Source: an uncultured Flavobacteriaceae bacterium (lineage in GTDB: Bacteria; Bacteroidota; Bacteroidia; Flavobacteriales; Flavobacteriaceae). Taken from it: a stretch of DNA of 33,987 bases. The position numbers and the translations under genes were made by a program. Under the pieces are notes generated by a model. That model ran no database searches. It was not told the DNA's origin and saw nothing but the letters and a program-made list of their open reading frames with translations. Below, one piece after another: positions 1 through 7,985 of the stretch; position 1 is the stretch's first letter; every line of letters begins with the position of its first letter. The DNA lies in NCBI GenBank assembly GCA_937773465.1, contig CALJVK010000027.1, positions 1-33,987 on the forward strand, in the 5' to 3' direction.

Positions 1-592
1 ATCAACGTCTTTCATATACATTAATTCATCTGTCAGCTGAAGATAATCCATGTTTAAAGATTCAATAACATGGACATCCCAAACAATATGAAAATTTGTA
101 GGCTTCTCCAAGAAACGAAAGTTTTATATCATTACCTCCCCTGTCCTCAAACATACCAGTATGTAATGGCTGATGGATATCTCCAACTAAATGAATTAAA
201 AACTTTAAATAAAAAGCTTTGTCATTTTTATCTGATTCAGGATCTTTTAAGACTCTTATACATTTTTTTAAAGTCGTAACAATATCTCCATTTGGATTTT
301 TTTGAATATCAGTATATTCTTTATCTAATGGCATATTTACATAATGCCATGGACTATATTTTTGGTATTTAGGATCTGATTTGATTTCATCAGCCCAAGT
401 ACTAGCACTTGACATAGATTCTCCAACTAACAAATCATTTACAATAAGTTTTACGCTAGGGTTAAGTTTTCTCTCAGCAATTTCTCCAACAACCTTATGT
501 CCAATACTTCCCCAAACTAATAAGTTATCTAATGAACTAAAGGATGTGAAAACTAGTATTATTAAAAAAAAATATCTTTTGAGATCTGTCAT
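1..592 (-). pseudogene. S1/P1-type zinc nuclease, frameshifted, runs off the left edge
   Basis: Secreted trinuclear-zinc nuclease that cuts single-stranded DNA and RNA to 5'-nucleotides. A hydrophobic N-terminus (about residues 7-24) leads to Trp27, the expected N-terminal zinc ligand of the mature enzyme, then His32, Asp68 (STWADE), His83 (SPWHYVN) and His134/Asp138/His144 (HLVGDIHQPLH), with family spacing. After GGNDIKLSFLGEA the frame breaks near base 100, where one extra A (plus strand) follows GGC read backwards. Dropping it gives NFHIVWDVHVIE, which restores the last His and Asp ligands and stays open to base 1. As written the frame stops at 62. It is the last visible gene of the operon and starts 12 bases after the symporter. 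The family call is sure. The frameshift is either a sequencing error or a recent lesion. Confidence 0.88.
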
Positions 593-604
593 AAAGAATT
601 AAAA

Positions 605-2146
605 TTAATGAAAAATAATATGAATTAGTATTAAACTTATTAGAAGAACCCAGCCCAATATTTTATTTCTTTCAGAGGATATATGAATCAACTTAAATAT
701 ATTTTTAACTCGATTAAAATTAAAAACTATTGCTATAAAAAGACCAGAGAAAAAAACCCAAAAAGCTCTAAGAAAATAATTCATCACAGGGAACAAAAAC
801 TGAAGAAATATATTTAAAGGAAGGGTTAAGATAAATGCAATTAAAATTGATTTTTTCGATGGTTTTAAAAGTAAAACAGCACTACATATTAAAACTACAA
901 CTCCACAATTAATGTAATATCTAAGATTATTTAAAGTATGAGTGAAGGCAGAATCAGGATCATCAAATTTTAAATAAAGTAAGATCATCGCCATTATAAG
1001 AGCTGTAAATAAACTAAACACAATAGCTCTTCTTCCAGATCTTATTTTTTGGAAATCATTAGCCTTTTTGTTAATGTATTTTGAATATATATCGATCGAC
1101 CATAAGGTAGCTAATGAATTAAAAGTTGAATCGACAGTACTCATTAATGATGCGAACAAACCACATAAAACAATTCCCTTTAGCCCAATTGGTAAATATG
1201 TTTTTACTAAATATGGAAATGCTAAGTCAGGTTCTGCTAAACTATCTCCAAGAATACCATACAAAGCAATTCCAGGAATAACTATAATAACAGCCATAAG
1301 ATATTTAATTAATCCACCTATCATTAAACCAGATTGAGCATGGGTAATACTTTTTGCAGCAAGAGCTCTTTGCATAACAGTCTGGTTAGCACACCAGTAA
1401 TTTATATTTAAAAAAAACAACCCCAGCAAATGAGTCCATGGTAGTGTAGAATGACTAGCTGGTAGATGAAGGTGCATTTTTTCAGGGGTTTTAACATATA
1501 ATTGTTCCCATCCACCTAATTGGTTAACAGCAATAAAACACACTATAATTCCACCAATTAGTAATATGGAAAACTGAATTATATCAGTTTTAACAACAGC
1601 ATTCAATCCACCTAAATAAGTATAAATCGCTGAGAATATTCCTAAAATACAAATAAGTATTGCTATTCTTAGAATTCTATTTTCATGTAAAAAAGAAAGC
1701 TGTTCACCAAAGACCATTTCCGCAGCATATGCTCCCCAAAAAAGAGCAGCTCCAAGTGTAATAGTAGAAAATAACGCAATATTACTTAATGAATAAAAAA
1801 GAGCAATTTCCTCTCCTAATTTAATTTTTATAAACTGTGTTATTGTTGTAATTCTTTCTTTTAAAAAAAGGGGAACAAAAATAAATGTGGCAATTAAAAT
1901 ACCCTGAACAGCATTTATTTCAAGATTTGCTTGAGCTAGTCCATATAAATATGCAGATCCCATCATACCAAGAAATTGGTAGCCTTGAATGTTAGTAGCA
2001 ATTGTGGACAATGCAACAGAGTACCATTTAAGATTTCTATTACTAAGAAAATATTCGTCAGCTGTACTTTTTTTATTAACCTTTCCTCTAACTGCGACGA
2101 AAAAAATTAAAATAAAATAGAATATAACTATAGCGAAATCTATCAT
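605..2146 (-). CDS. SSS-family sodium/solute (SGLT-like) symporter
   Basis: Inner-membrane transporter of the solute:sodium symporter family, 513 residues, about 13 hydrophobic segments, with normal length. Recognisable stretches are the early GYQFLGMMGSAYLYG segment, the central WCANQTVMQRALAAKS loop with HAQ.G downstream, and the SLMSTVDSTFNSLATL segment, whose Ser/Thr residues form the sodium site in this family. The SGLT branch usually carries sugars, sugar acids, sialic acid or inositol. The substrate cannot be read from the sequence. It starts 6 bases after the monooxygenase gene, so it probably imports what the sulfatase, glucosidase or monooxygenase handle. No SusC/SusD pair is present in this window. 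Confidence 0.93.
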   Translation of the reverse strand: MIDFAIVIFYFILIFFVAVRGKVNKKSTADEYFLSNRNLKWYSVALSTIATNIQGYQFLGMMGSAYLYGLAQANLEINAVQGILIATFIFVPLFLKERITTITQFIKIKLGEEIALFYSLSNIALFSTITLGAALFWGAYAAEMVFGEQLSFLHENRILRIAILICILGIFSAIYTYLGGLNAVVKTDIIQFSILLIGGIIVCFIAVNQLGGWEQLYVKTPEKMHLHLPASHSTLPWTHLLGLFFLNINYWCANQTVMQRALAAKSITHAQSGLMIGGLIKYLMAVIIVIPGIALYGILGDSLAEPDLAFPYLVKTYLPIGLKGIVLCGLFASLMSTVDSTFNSLATLWSIDIYSKYINKKANDFQKIRSGRRAIVFSLFTALIMAMILLYLKFDDPDSAFTHTLNNLRYYINCGVVVLICSAVLLLKPSKKSILIAFILTLPLNIFLQFLFPVMNYFLRAFWVFFSGLFIAIVFNFNRVKNIFKLIHISSERNKILGWVLLISLILIHIIFH

Positions 2147-2152
2147 AAATAT

Positions 2153-3280
2153 TTATTTTCTTAATCCGTTTCCTAATGGACTATCTGGATTCGATGTAGG
2201 TATTCTGTTAAATTTTTTTGAAAAATGAATATTATTGAATCTTGGTAAAACATATTTAGCAAATAATTCACATTCATCTTGATGCGGATATCCGGACAGA
2301 ATAAATGATTTTATACCCATATCTACATATCTCTTTAATTTATTATAAACTTGATCTGGATCTCCAACAATTGCAGCTCCACATCCTGACCTAGCCAATC
2401 CTATTCCAGTCCAAAGATTAGACTCTACATAATAATCTTTATCAGCTCTAGTTCTTAGTGAAGATTGCATAGAAACACCAAGTGATTTTGCATCTTGAGC
2501 CCTGTTTTTAATATCTTCACCTTTTTCAAAATCTAAATTTGAAATTAATTTATTTGCATAATCTCTAGCTTCTTGTTGTGATTCTCTAACTATAACATGA
2601 ACTCTAAGTCCAAACTCTACTGTTCTGTTGTAACCAAGAGCCTTAGATCTCATATTAGACATCAAAATTTGTAATTTATCTTCTGTGTCTGGCCACATTA
2701 AATATACATCACAATGCTCTGCGCACAAATCAACTCCATCTGGCGAATAACCTCCGAAATAAAGTAAAGGACCACCATTTTGCTGATAAGGCTTAACTGG
2801 AGCAGAAGGCAAATTAATGTTATAGAAATCACCTTGAAAGTTAATTTCGTCCTTTGTCCAAGCTTGTTTTAATATTTCTATCACTTCTCTCGATCTTGCG
2901 TATCGCTTTGAAGATTCAAGTTTATTTCCTGGCAAATCAGAGGATATTATATTTATAGTCAGTCTTCCTTTTAAAATATGGTCTAACGTTGCAATAGCTC
3001 TTGCCAGCATTGGAGGGTGAACTTCACCACATCTTATTGCTGCCAAAAAATTTATTTGTTTAGTCAAGGTGGCCATTGCAGAAACATATGTTAGAGTATC
3101 CTGACCTACCTGGTATGATGAAGGACACAAAACATTAGTATAACCTAACTCATCTGCTGTTTTAATAATTCTTGATGTATTTTCCCATGTACTTTTATAC
3201 TTTGGATTTCTTGACCCTAAAATGTCATCATCTCCATCACATATCGGAGCAAACCAAGAAATTTCTACATCATTTATCAT
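2153..3280 (-). CDS. LLM-class flavin-dependent monooxygenase, alkanesulfonate monooxygenase (SsuD)-like
   Basis: Bacterial luciferase-like TIM barrel of 375 residues, close to SsuD length. The N-terminal ISWFAPICDGD matches the SsuD-type start. Also seen are the SSYQVGQDTL segment, the RLTINIISSD strand, the YARSREVIEILKQAW helix, GGPLLYFGGYSPDG, and the C-terminal SGCGAAIVGDPDQV block close to the SGCGTALVG of SsuD. Members use FMNH2 and O2 to cleave a C-S bond in sulfonates and release sulfite; sulfoquinovose monooxygenase and dimethylsulfone monooxygenase are relatives. The partner FMN reductase is not in the window. It lies 6 bases from both the GH13 gene and the symporter. The subfamily is solid but the substrate is not; a sugar sulfonate is a guess from context. 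Confidence 0.88.
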   Translation of the reverse strand: MINDVEISWFAPICDGDDDILGSRNPKYKSTWENTSRIIKTADELGYTNVLCPSSYQVGQDTLTYVSAMATLTKQINFLAAIRCGEVHPPMLARAIATLDHILKGRLTINIISSDLPGNKLESSKRYARSREVIEILKQAWTKDEINFQGDFYNINLPSAPVKPYQQNGGPLLYFGGYSPDGVDLCAEHCDVYLMWPDTEDKLQILMSNMRSKALGYNRTVEFGLRVHVIVRESQQEARDYANKLISNLDFEKGEDIKNRAQDAKSLGVSMQSSLRTRADKDYYVESNLWTGIGLARSGCGAAIVGDPDQVYNKLKRYVDMGIKSFILSGYPHQDECELFAKYVLPRFNNIHFSKKFNRIPTSNPDSPLGNGLRK

Positions 3281-3286
3281 AATATT

Positions 3287-4936
3287 TTATTTTTTAAACA
3301 TTAAAGCATCCCAAGCAAGTAATTCTATGTAATTAGATGAAATTTTTGGTTTCGTATTTCTATTAGAAAACTCAAAACTGTATTCTGTTAAATTATTAAA
3401 ATTATAATTTACTGAACTATCTGACATGTTTAAAATTATTAAATATGTTGTTTTGAGTCCAACTCTTTGATACATAAAGATGTTTTGGTGATTAGGATCT
3501 AAATCAAAATAATCTCCATAAATAAGATCTTTTGACTCTTTTCTTATCTTTATAAGGTTCCTGTAAAAATGAAAAACTGAATCTTCATTGTTCAAGTCAT
3601 TTTCAACGTTGATTCTATCATGATTTGGATTTGATAAAAACCAATTATTATTTCCACTACCAAAACCACCTTGGGGGCCACTGTTCCATTGCATTGTAGT
3701 TCTGGAATGGTCTCTTGACGTATTATTTAGATGACTTATGTAATCTTTTTTACTAATTCCTGAACCCATTGCTTTATCTAGATTACCTAGAACCTCTAAA
3801 TCATCAAATTGATTTAAGTTTTCAAAATTATAATTTGTCATACCTATTTCCTCACCTTGATATAATACAGAGGTTCCTCTTTGAGTTAAAGTTAGCATTG
3901 CTAATAATTTTGCAGATTTAATTCTAAAATCCTTATCATTTCCATATTTACTTACACTTCTTGGATTGTCATGATTATTTAAAAAAACTGTAGGCCAGTG
4001 AAACTCGTCTACATTCGACTGGGTTTTAAATAATTTTTTTAACTGAACTAAATTCCATTTGTTTTGAATCCAATTATCACGGCCAATTCTTACAATATCA
4101 AATAGAAAAACTAAATCTAGTTCCTTTTCTCTTTCATCAGATAATTTAATCATTGTATCCTCACTAATACCAAAAGCTTCACCAATTGATACAATATCAT
4201 ATTTAGAAAGAACCTTTGAATTCATTTCTTTCAAGAATTCATGTAGCCTTGGTCCTGAAGCATATACTTTCTCTGGATTCAAAAGTTCTTTTTTTGATAA
4301 GTTATTAAAGTCTTGATCTTTGGAAATAAAAGGGATAACATCCATTCTAAAACCATCAATCCCTTTTTCTAACCAAAATTTCATTAGTTCATGAACTTCT
4401 TCTCTGACTTTATTATTTTCCCAATTTAAATCAGGTTGTTTTTTAGAAAAGTAATGTAAATAATAATCGTTAGAAATTGAATCTTTTTCCCAAGCAGAAC
4501 CTCCAAAAAAAGAAGTCCAGTTATTTGGTGGATTTTTTTTATCTCCTTCACTCCAAATATAATAGTCTCTAAATTTATTGTTTTGTGATGATTTACTTTG
4601 AATAAACCAGTCATGCTCATCACTTGTATGGTTAACAACTAAATCTATTATTAACTTCATTTTTCGAATATGCACTTCTTTCAACAATTGATCAAAGTCC
4701 TGCATACTTCCAAATTCCTCCATTACTTTCTTGTAATTTCTTATGTCATAACCGTTATCGTCATTGGGAGAATCAAAATGAGGGCTTAACCATATCGTGT
4801 CGATACCCAGTAATTTTAAATAATCTAGTTTTAAAATGATTCCATTCAAATCCCCTATTCCATCGTTATTTGAATCGTAAAAAGATCTTGGATAAATCTG
4901 ATAGATAGTCTGTTCCTTCCACCACTTTTCAATCAT
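3287..4936 (-). CDS. GH13 alpha-glucosidase, oligo-1,6-glucosidase type
   Basis: Cytoplasmic-looking glycoside hydrolase family 13 enzyme, 549 residues and no signal peptide. The barrel starts at WWKEQTIYQIYPRSFYDSN; region I is DLVVNHTSDEHDWF. The catalytic triad is Asp199 (GFRMDV), Glu253 (SIGEAFG) and Asp323 (LNNHDNPR). QGEEIGMTN and TTMQWNSGPQGGF are typical of the oligo-1,6-glucosidase and trehalose-6-phosphate hydrolase branch. The residue after the nucleophile is Val200, which in Bacillus oligo-1,6-glucosidase favours alpha-1,6 links, while alpha-1,4 enzymes carry Ala or Thr there. The start is set by an ATGA overlap with the stop of the DUF2256 gene, so translation is probably coupled. 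Likely role: hydrolysis of short alpha-glucosides after import. Confidence 0.93.
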   Translation of the reverse strand: MIEKWWKEQTIYQIYPRSFYDSNNDGIGDLNGIILKLDYLKLLGIDTIWLSPHFDSPNDDNGYDIRNYKKVMEEFGSMQDFDQLLKEVHIRKMKLIIDLVVNHTSDEHDWFIQSKSSQNNKFRDYYIWSEGDKKNPPNNWTSFFGGSAWEKDSISNDYYLHYFSKKQPDLNWENNKVREEVHELMKFWLEKGIDGFRMDVIPFISKDQDFNNLSKKELLNPEKVYASGPRLHEFLKEMNSKVLSKYDIVSIGEAFGISEDTMIKLSDEREKELDLVFLFDIVRIGRDNWIQNKWNLVQLKKLFKTQSNVDEFHWPTVFLNNHDNPRSVSKYGNDKDFRIKSAKLLAMLTLTQRGTSVLYQGEEIGMTNYNFENLNQFDDLEVLGNLDKAMGSGISKKDYISHLNNTSRDHSRTTMQWNSGPQGGFGSGNNNWFLSNPNHDRINVENDLNNEDSVFHFYRNLIKIRKESKDLIYGDYFDLDPNHQNIFMYQRVGLKTTYLIILNMSDSSVNYNFNNLTEYSFEFSNRNTKPKISSNYIELLAWDALMFKK

Positions 4937-5073
4937 ATCTTTTTCTTGCTTGACATTCTACATTTCTTGCTACAATAAACAACATTATCCCAATTTTTTT
5001 CCCATTTTTTTCTCCAAGAAAATGAAAAATTACAAATAGGACAAGTCTTTTGAGGAAGATTGGATTTTTTCAT
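4933..5073 (-). CDS. DUF2256 small zinc-finger protein, 46 residues
   Basis: Short gene between the sulfatase and GH13 genes. The protein has CPIC at residues 11-14 and a second pair YCSKKC (Cys34, Cys38), separated by the SWRKKWEKNWD stretch. This is the DUF2256 pattern (CPxC, W-R-K-K-W, W-D-x-V-x-Y-C-S-x-x-C), a probable one-zinc fold of unknown function. Its ATG overlaps the sulfatase stop (TAATG) and its TGA overlaps the GH13 ATG (ATGA), so it is stitched into the operon on both sides. In many bacteria DUF2256 genes sit beside photolyase/cryptochrome genes, so this place is unusual. The family is clear and the role unknown. Confidence 0.85.
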   Translation of the reverse strand: MKKSNLPQKTCPICNFSFSWRKKWEKNWDNVVYCSKKCRMSSKKKI

Positions 5074-6605
5074 TAATTAAACAAAGGATGTTCATCTGGC
5101 CAGGGCACTATTGAATTGGTGATTTTATTTAGAGGCATTTGCGCATCAACTGATTTTAAATATTTTGTCAAAACATTAGCTAATAACTGAGATTTTGAAT
5201 TGTTTACAGAAATTAAATTATTATTTTCAGAAATATCCTTATCCAAATTATACAATTCAACGATTTGAGTATCATGAAAATAAATAAATTTCCATTTACC
5301 TTGTCTAATAGCACTGTAACTACCAATTCCAGGCCCAATTGGTCCCCACCAGTTAGGATAATGCCAAAACAATGGTTTATTTTCTATGACTTCGTTTTTC
5401 AACAGGGGTACAAAACTTTGACCGTCTATTTCTTGAACTAAATTACTATTTCCTGAATTAGCAAATTCTAAGATCGAAGGAAAGAAATCATCAATTATAA
5501 CTGGGTGATTTATTTCTTTAACATTCGTCTTATGAAATGGTGAATAAACTATCATAGGAACTCTTATTCCTCCTTCATAAATAGATCCTTTACCACTTTT
5601 TAGAGGGTAATTGTGTTGGTGTCTTTCTCCATCTCTAGCAACTGCACTTAAACCTCCATTATCAGACATAAATACAACAATTGTATTTTCTAAAATATTA
5701 TTCTTTTTAAGTTCATCCAACACAACACCTAAAGCATGATCCATACTTTCAACCATAGAAGCATATTTAATTTCAGAGTTTTTTAAACCAATATTTTTAT
5801 ATTTCTCAACAAAACGATTATCTTCCATTAAGGGGGCATGAACATTATATAAAGAAAAGTAAAGGAAAAATGGAGACTTTGAATTAATAGGTTTTTGTAA
5901 TTTATTTAAAACTTCTTCACTAAGTGCTTGAGTCAAAAAAATATCCTCTCCGTAATATTTTTCAAGACCAGGAACAGCCCATATTTTCTTTGCTGGATCG
6001 TTATTTCCAAAATTATCTAGACCTAAGTAACTCTGCGGAGCTCCAGCGGCATGCCCGGCTATATTAATGTCAAAACCAATGTTTAAAGGGTCTGAAGATG
6101 GGTATCCAATTGCTCCTAAATGAGCTTTACCTGCATGAATTGTATAATAACCATTATCTTTTAAAACTTGAGGAAGAGGTGTAGCATAAACTGAATTATT
6201 AATTGAATCTGAAGTTGATAACCCATTATAGTTCCAATCAGGAAATTCAAAAGATTTATGATTAATTTCAGCTGGTTTCTTTTTGTTTGGATGTAGAGTC
6301 CAGTTAGTAACTCTATGTTTTGCAGCATTCATTCCTGTCATTAAGCTTATTCTAGATGGAGAACAAACGGGAGTTGCATAAGCATTAGTAAATTTCACAC
6401 CCATCTCAGCCAAGAGTTCCATGTTAGGTGTATTATATAGTTTATTATACTTCGTTTTATTATTCCAAAATGGAACAGAAGTATCTTGCCAACCTAAATC
6501 ATCTACCATAAATAAAACGATATTAGGCTTACTAATTTCATTTGAATTATTACAAGAAATAAAAAAAAAAAGAGTTAAGACATGAAATAATTTAGATAAA
6601 CACAT
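5073..6605 (-). CDS. Formylglycine-dependent (S1-family) sulfatase lipoprotein
   Basis: Type I sulfatase of 510 residues that hydrolyses sulfate esters. The N-terminus is a lipoprotein signal with lipobox ISC (Cys18), so it is probably surface- or periplasm-anchored. The metal site includes Asp35-Asp36 (FMVDDLGWQD) and Asp315-Asn316 (MSDNGG). Cys81 in CSPSR is the residue converted to formylglycine. HAGKAHLG (Lys160, His162), NVHAP (His256) and SGKGSIYEGGIRVPM complete the active site. The separate maturase or formylglycine-generating enzyme is not in this window. It is the first gene of the operon. Upstream (minus strand) lies a TTTTCGTATATTG stretch similar to promoters of other genes here. 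The target could be a sulfated glycan or small sulfate ester; the S1 subfamily cannot be fixed by eye. Confidence 0.94.
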   Translation of the reverse strand: MCLSKLFHVLTLFFFISCNNSNEISKPNIVLFMVDDLGWQDTSVPFWNNKTKYNKLYNTPNMELLAEMGVKFTNAYATPVCSPSRISLMTGMNAAKHRVTNWTLHPNKKKPAEINHKSFEFPDWNYNGLSTSDSINNSVYATPLPQVLKDNGYYTIHAGKAHLGAIGYPSSDPLNIGFDINIAGHAAGAPQSYLGLDNFGNNDPAKKIWAVPGLEKYYGEDIFLTQALSEEVLNKLQKPINSKSPFFLYFSLYNVHAPLMEDNRFVEKYKNIGLKNSEIKYASMVESMDHALGVVLDELKKNNILENTIVVFMSDNGGLSAVARDGERHQHNYPLKSGKGSIYEGGIRVPMIVYSPFHKTNVKEINHPVIIDDFFPSILEFANSGNSNLVQEIDGQSFVPLLKNEVIENKPLFWHYPNWWGPIGPGIGSYSAIRQGKWKFIYFHDTQIVELYNLDKDISENNNLISVNNSKSQLLANVLTKYLKSVDAQMPLNKITNSIVPWPDEHPLFN

Positions 6606-6640
6606 TCATACAATATACGAAAATGAAAAAAAACAAACAT

Positions 6641-6691
6641 GTTAAGCTAACTTAACATTTTTTTATATATATTTGTAAAGTGAACTTAACA
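6641..6691. promoter_or_regulatory. Palindrome plus repeated AACTTAACA box between divergent units
   Basis: A perfect inverted repeat GTTAAG-CTAA-CTTAAC lies at 6641-6656. The half-site with its flank, AACTTAACA, recurs in the same orientation at 6683-6691, 34 bases further on. They sit in the 97-base gap between the sulfatase operon (minus) and the ExbB-like gene (plus), about 40-90 bases from the sulfatase start and 10-60 from the ExbB-like start. There is no T-run typical of a terminator, so an operator is the better reading. The regulator is unknown. Confidence 0.4.
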
Positions 6692-6702
6692 CAAATTATA
6701 TA

Positions 6703-7118
6703 ATGAAACTTAAAATATTTAGAATTATGGCAATTATTACAGGAGTTATTGGAACAACGTTAATTAATAGATTTATGGAGGGAGGCGCTTTATTTATGTC
6801 GCTTATTCTAATATGTTTATTAATCTCAATTTATTTTATTGTTAAAAGTATTTTAAACATCAAAACTAATAATGATGTTTCAATAAAAATGCTAAAGCAT
6901 ATAAACGATAGTGGAACACTAGCATTGGCTCTTAGGGTTTTTGAGCGCTTTTTTAGGATTAATATCAGCTTTTGATGTTCTTGAAGCAACTGGAGAAGCG
7001 AGATCCTTCTATAATAGCTGGAGGTTTAAAGGTAGCATTATTATCTCCTCTTTTTGGACTTTTTACTTTTTCAGTTTCTAAACTTGCCATACTAATACTT
7101 CGAATAATTCAAAAATAA
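6703..7118 (+). pseudogene. Small MotA/TolQ/ExbB-like proton-channel domain protein, two frameshifts
   Basis: Inner-membrane protein of about 138 residues. The first frame gives two N-terminal hydrophobic segments and ends at 6975. The shifted frames continue with GLISAFDVLEATGEA and then PSIIAGGLKVALLSPLFGLF, the pattern of the channel helices in ExbB/TolQ/MotA-family proteins (G-L-I-A-A-F-D, A-G-G-L-K-V-A-L-L-T-P). The frame moves once near 6935-6955 and again near 7003, where one extra T in GCGAGATCC separates GEA(R) from PSII. It is short for ExbB and has no ExbD partner nearby; stand-alone proteins of this size are common in flavobacteria. The broken frame is sequence error or decay. The ATG follows the repeat-bearing gap. 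Confidence 0.7.
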
Positions 7119-7122
7119 AATT

Positions 7123-7600
7123 ATGGCACTATCTAAAAAAGAAATATCAATCTTAATTGAGATTGTATTTTCAATATTATTTGCATTTATTTTCCTTCCT
7201 TATTTTTATGAAAATCAAGAGAACAACTTGATTTTAATGGATGATTTAATTGGAAAGATAATTGAAATTTTAATATTTACAGTAATTTATTTTTCCATAG
7301 CTTATTCTTTTTAGAGTTGTTTATAAAAAGAAAGAAACTAAAGATGAGAGAGATGATATGATAAATTCAAAATCGTATAAATTAGGTTATTTACTCTATG
7401 AATTCTCATTATTCATTTTTATTGGATATGTGTGTTCTAAATTTCAAAACAAAGAATTATTAAACCTCACTGGAAACCAGGAATTATATAACAACTTTCA
7501 ATTAACTGATGGCGGAATTGTTTTTTTTGTTCTTGTTCTGCTTGCATTTATATCAATCATAAAGTCATTGTATCAGTTTTACTTACACAGAACAGTTTAA
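7123..7600 (+). pseudogene. DUF2178-like four-helix membrane protein, one frameshift
   Basis: Starts 4 bases after the ExbB-like gene. Frame one (7123-7314) encodes two membrane segments. One extra T in the run at 7308-7312 breaks it; the next frame then reads RVVYKKKETKDERDDMINSK and two more membrane segments to 7600. About 158 residues in all. The D-E-R-x-x-x-I-x-x-K linker between two helix pairs is the DUF2178-type pattern, a family often paired with a small Xre regulator, as here (the HTH gene starts 1 base after this stop). The family assignment is tentative. The function is unknown. Confidence 0.62.
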
Positions 7601-7601
7601 A

Positions 7602-7805
7602 ATGATATTAAAAAATAACCTAAAAGAAATAAGACAAAAAAATAGATTCACACAAGAAGAATTAGGAACTGATGTAGGAGTAAGTCGCCAAACCATTATA
7701 TCTATAGAAAGATACAGATATAAACCTACACTAGAATTAGCTATGAAATTAGCGCAGAAACTTAATATTAAAATTGAAAAACTGTTCTATTTTGAGCAAG
7801 AATAA
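7602..7805 (+). CDS. Cro/CI (Xre)-family small transcription regulator
   Basis: A 67-residue protein that is almost only a helix-turn-helix: NLKEIRQKNRFTQEELG, then VSRQTIISIERYRYKPTLEL and MKLAQKLNIKIEKLF. This is the compact YgzD/YozG-type regulator, a DNA-binding domain without a sensor. It starts 1 base after the membrane-protein stop, so it is co-translated with it; such pairs usually have the regulator control its own membrane-protein operon. The palindrome upstream of the cassette at 6641 is a candidate binding site (inference). Confidence 0.92.
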   Translation: MILKNNLKEIRQKNRFTQEELGTDVGVSRQTIISIERYRYKPTLELAMKLAQKLNIKIEKLFYFEQE

Positions 7806-7968
7806 TTCAAGAATAAAACATTGTGATATCTGTAAAAAAGATTTTTCTGTAATGTATAGAATTCAATATAAATCAATTAAAGAATGGATCTTTTCTTGTA
7901 AAGACTGTCTAAGTATAGTAAAAAAAGACAATCAATTTTACAAATATGGTGGTACTTGGAAAAAATAA
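7792..7968 (+). CDS. Small zinc-ribbon protein, 58 residues, unknown function
   Basis: Reads from a TTG that overlaps the last codons of the regulator gene; another TTG in frame at 7774 would add six residues. The protein has HCDICKKDF (first Cys pair), VMYRIQYKSIKEWIFSC, CKDCL (second pair) and ends in YKYGGTWKK. The spacing C-x2-C ... C-x2-C suits one structural zinc. Similar small proteins ending in YGGTWK are, as I recall, widespread in flavobacteria and some proteobacteria with no known role. The start is uncertain because neither TTG has a clear ribosome-binding site. Confidence 0.7.
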   Translation: MSKNNSRIKHCDICKKDFSVMYRIQYKSIKEWIFSCKDCLSIVKKDNQFYKYGGTWKK

Positions 7969-7985
7969 AATATTTCAAAAAAGAA

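Noticed and set aside
1068..1337. Plus-strand open frame inside the symporter gene
   Set aside because: Shadow of the symporter gene, with no family pattern or ribosome-binding site; the same holds for other antisense frames inside sure genes.
7774..7968. Zinc-ribbon gene starting at TTG 7774
   Set aside because: The extra residues are poorly conserved in character and only copy the regulator's coding sequence in another frame; TTG 7792 is as likely and shorter.
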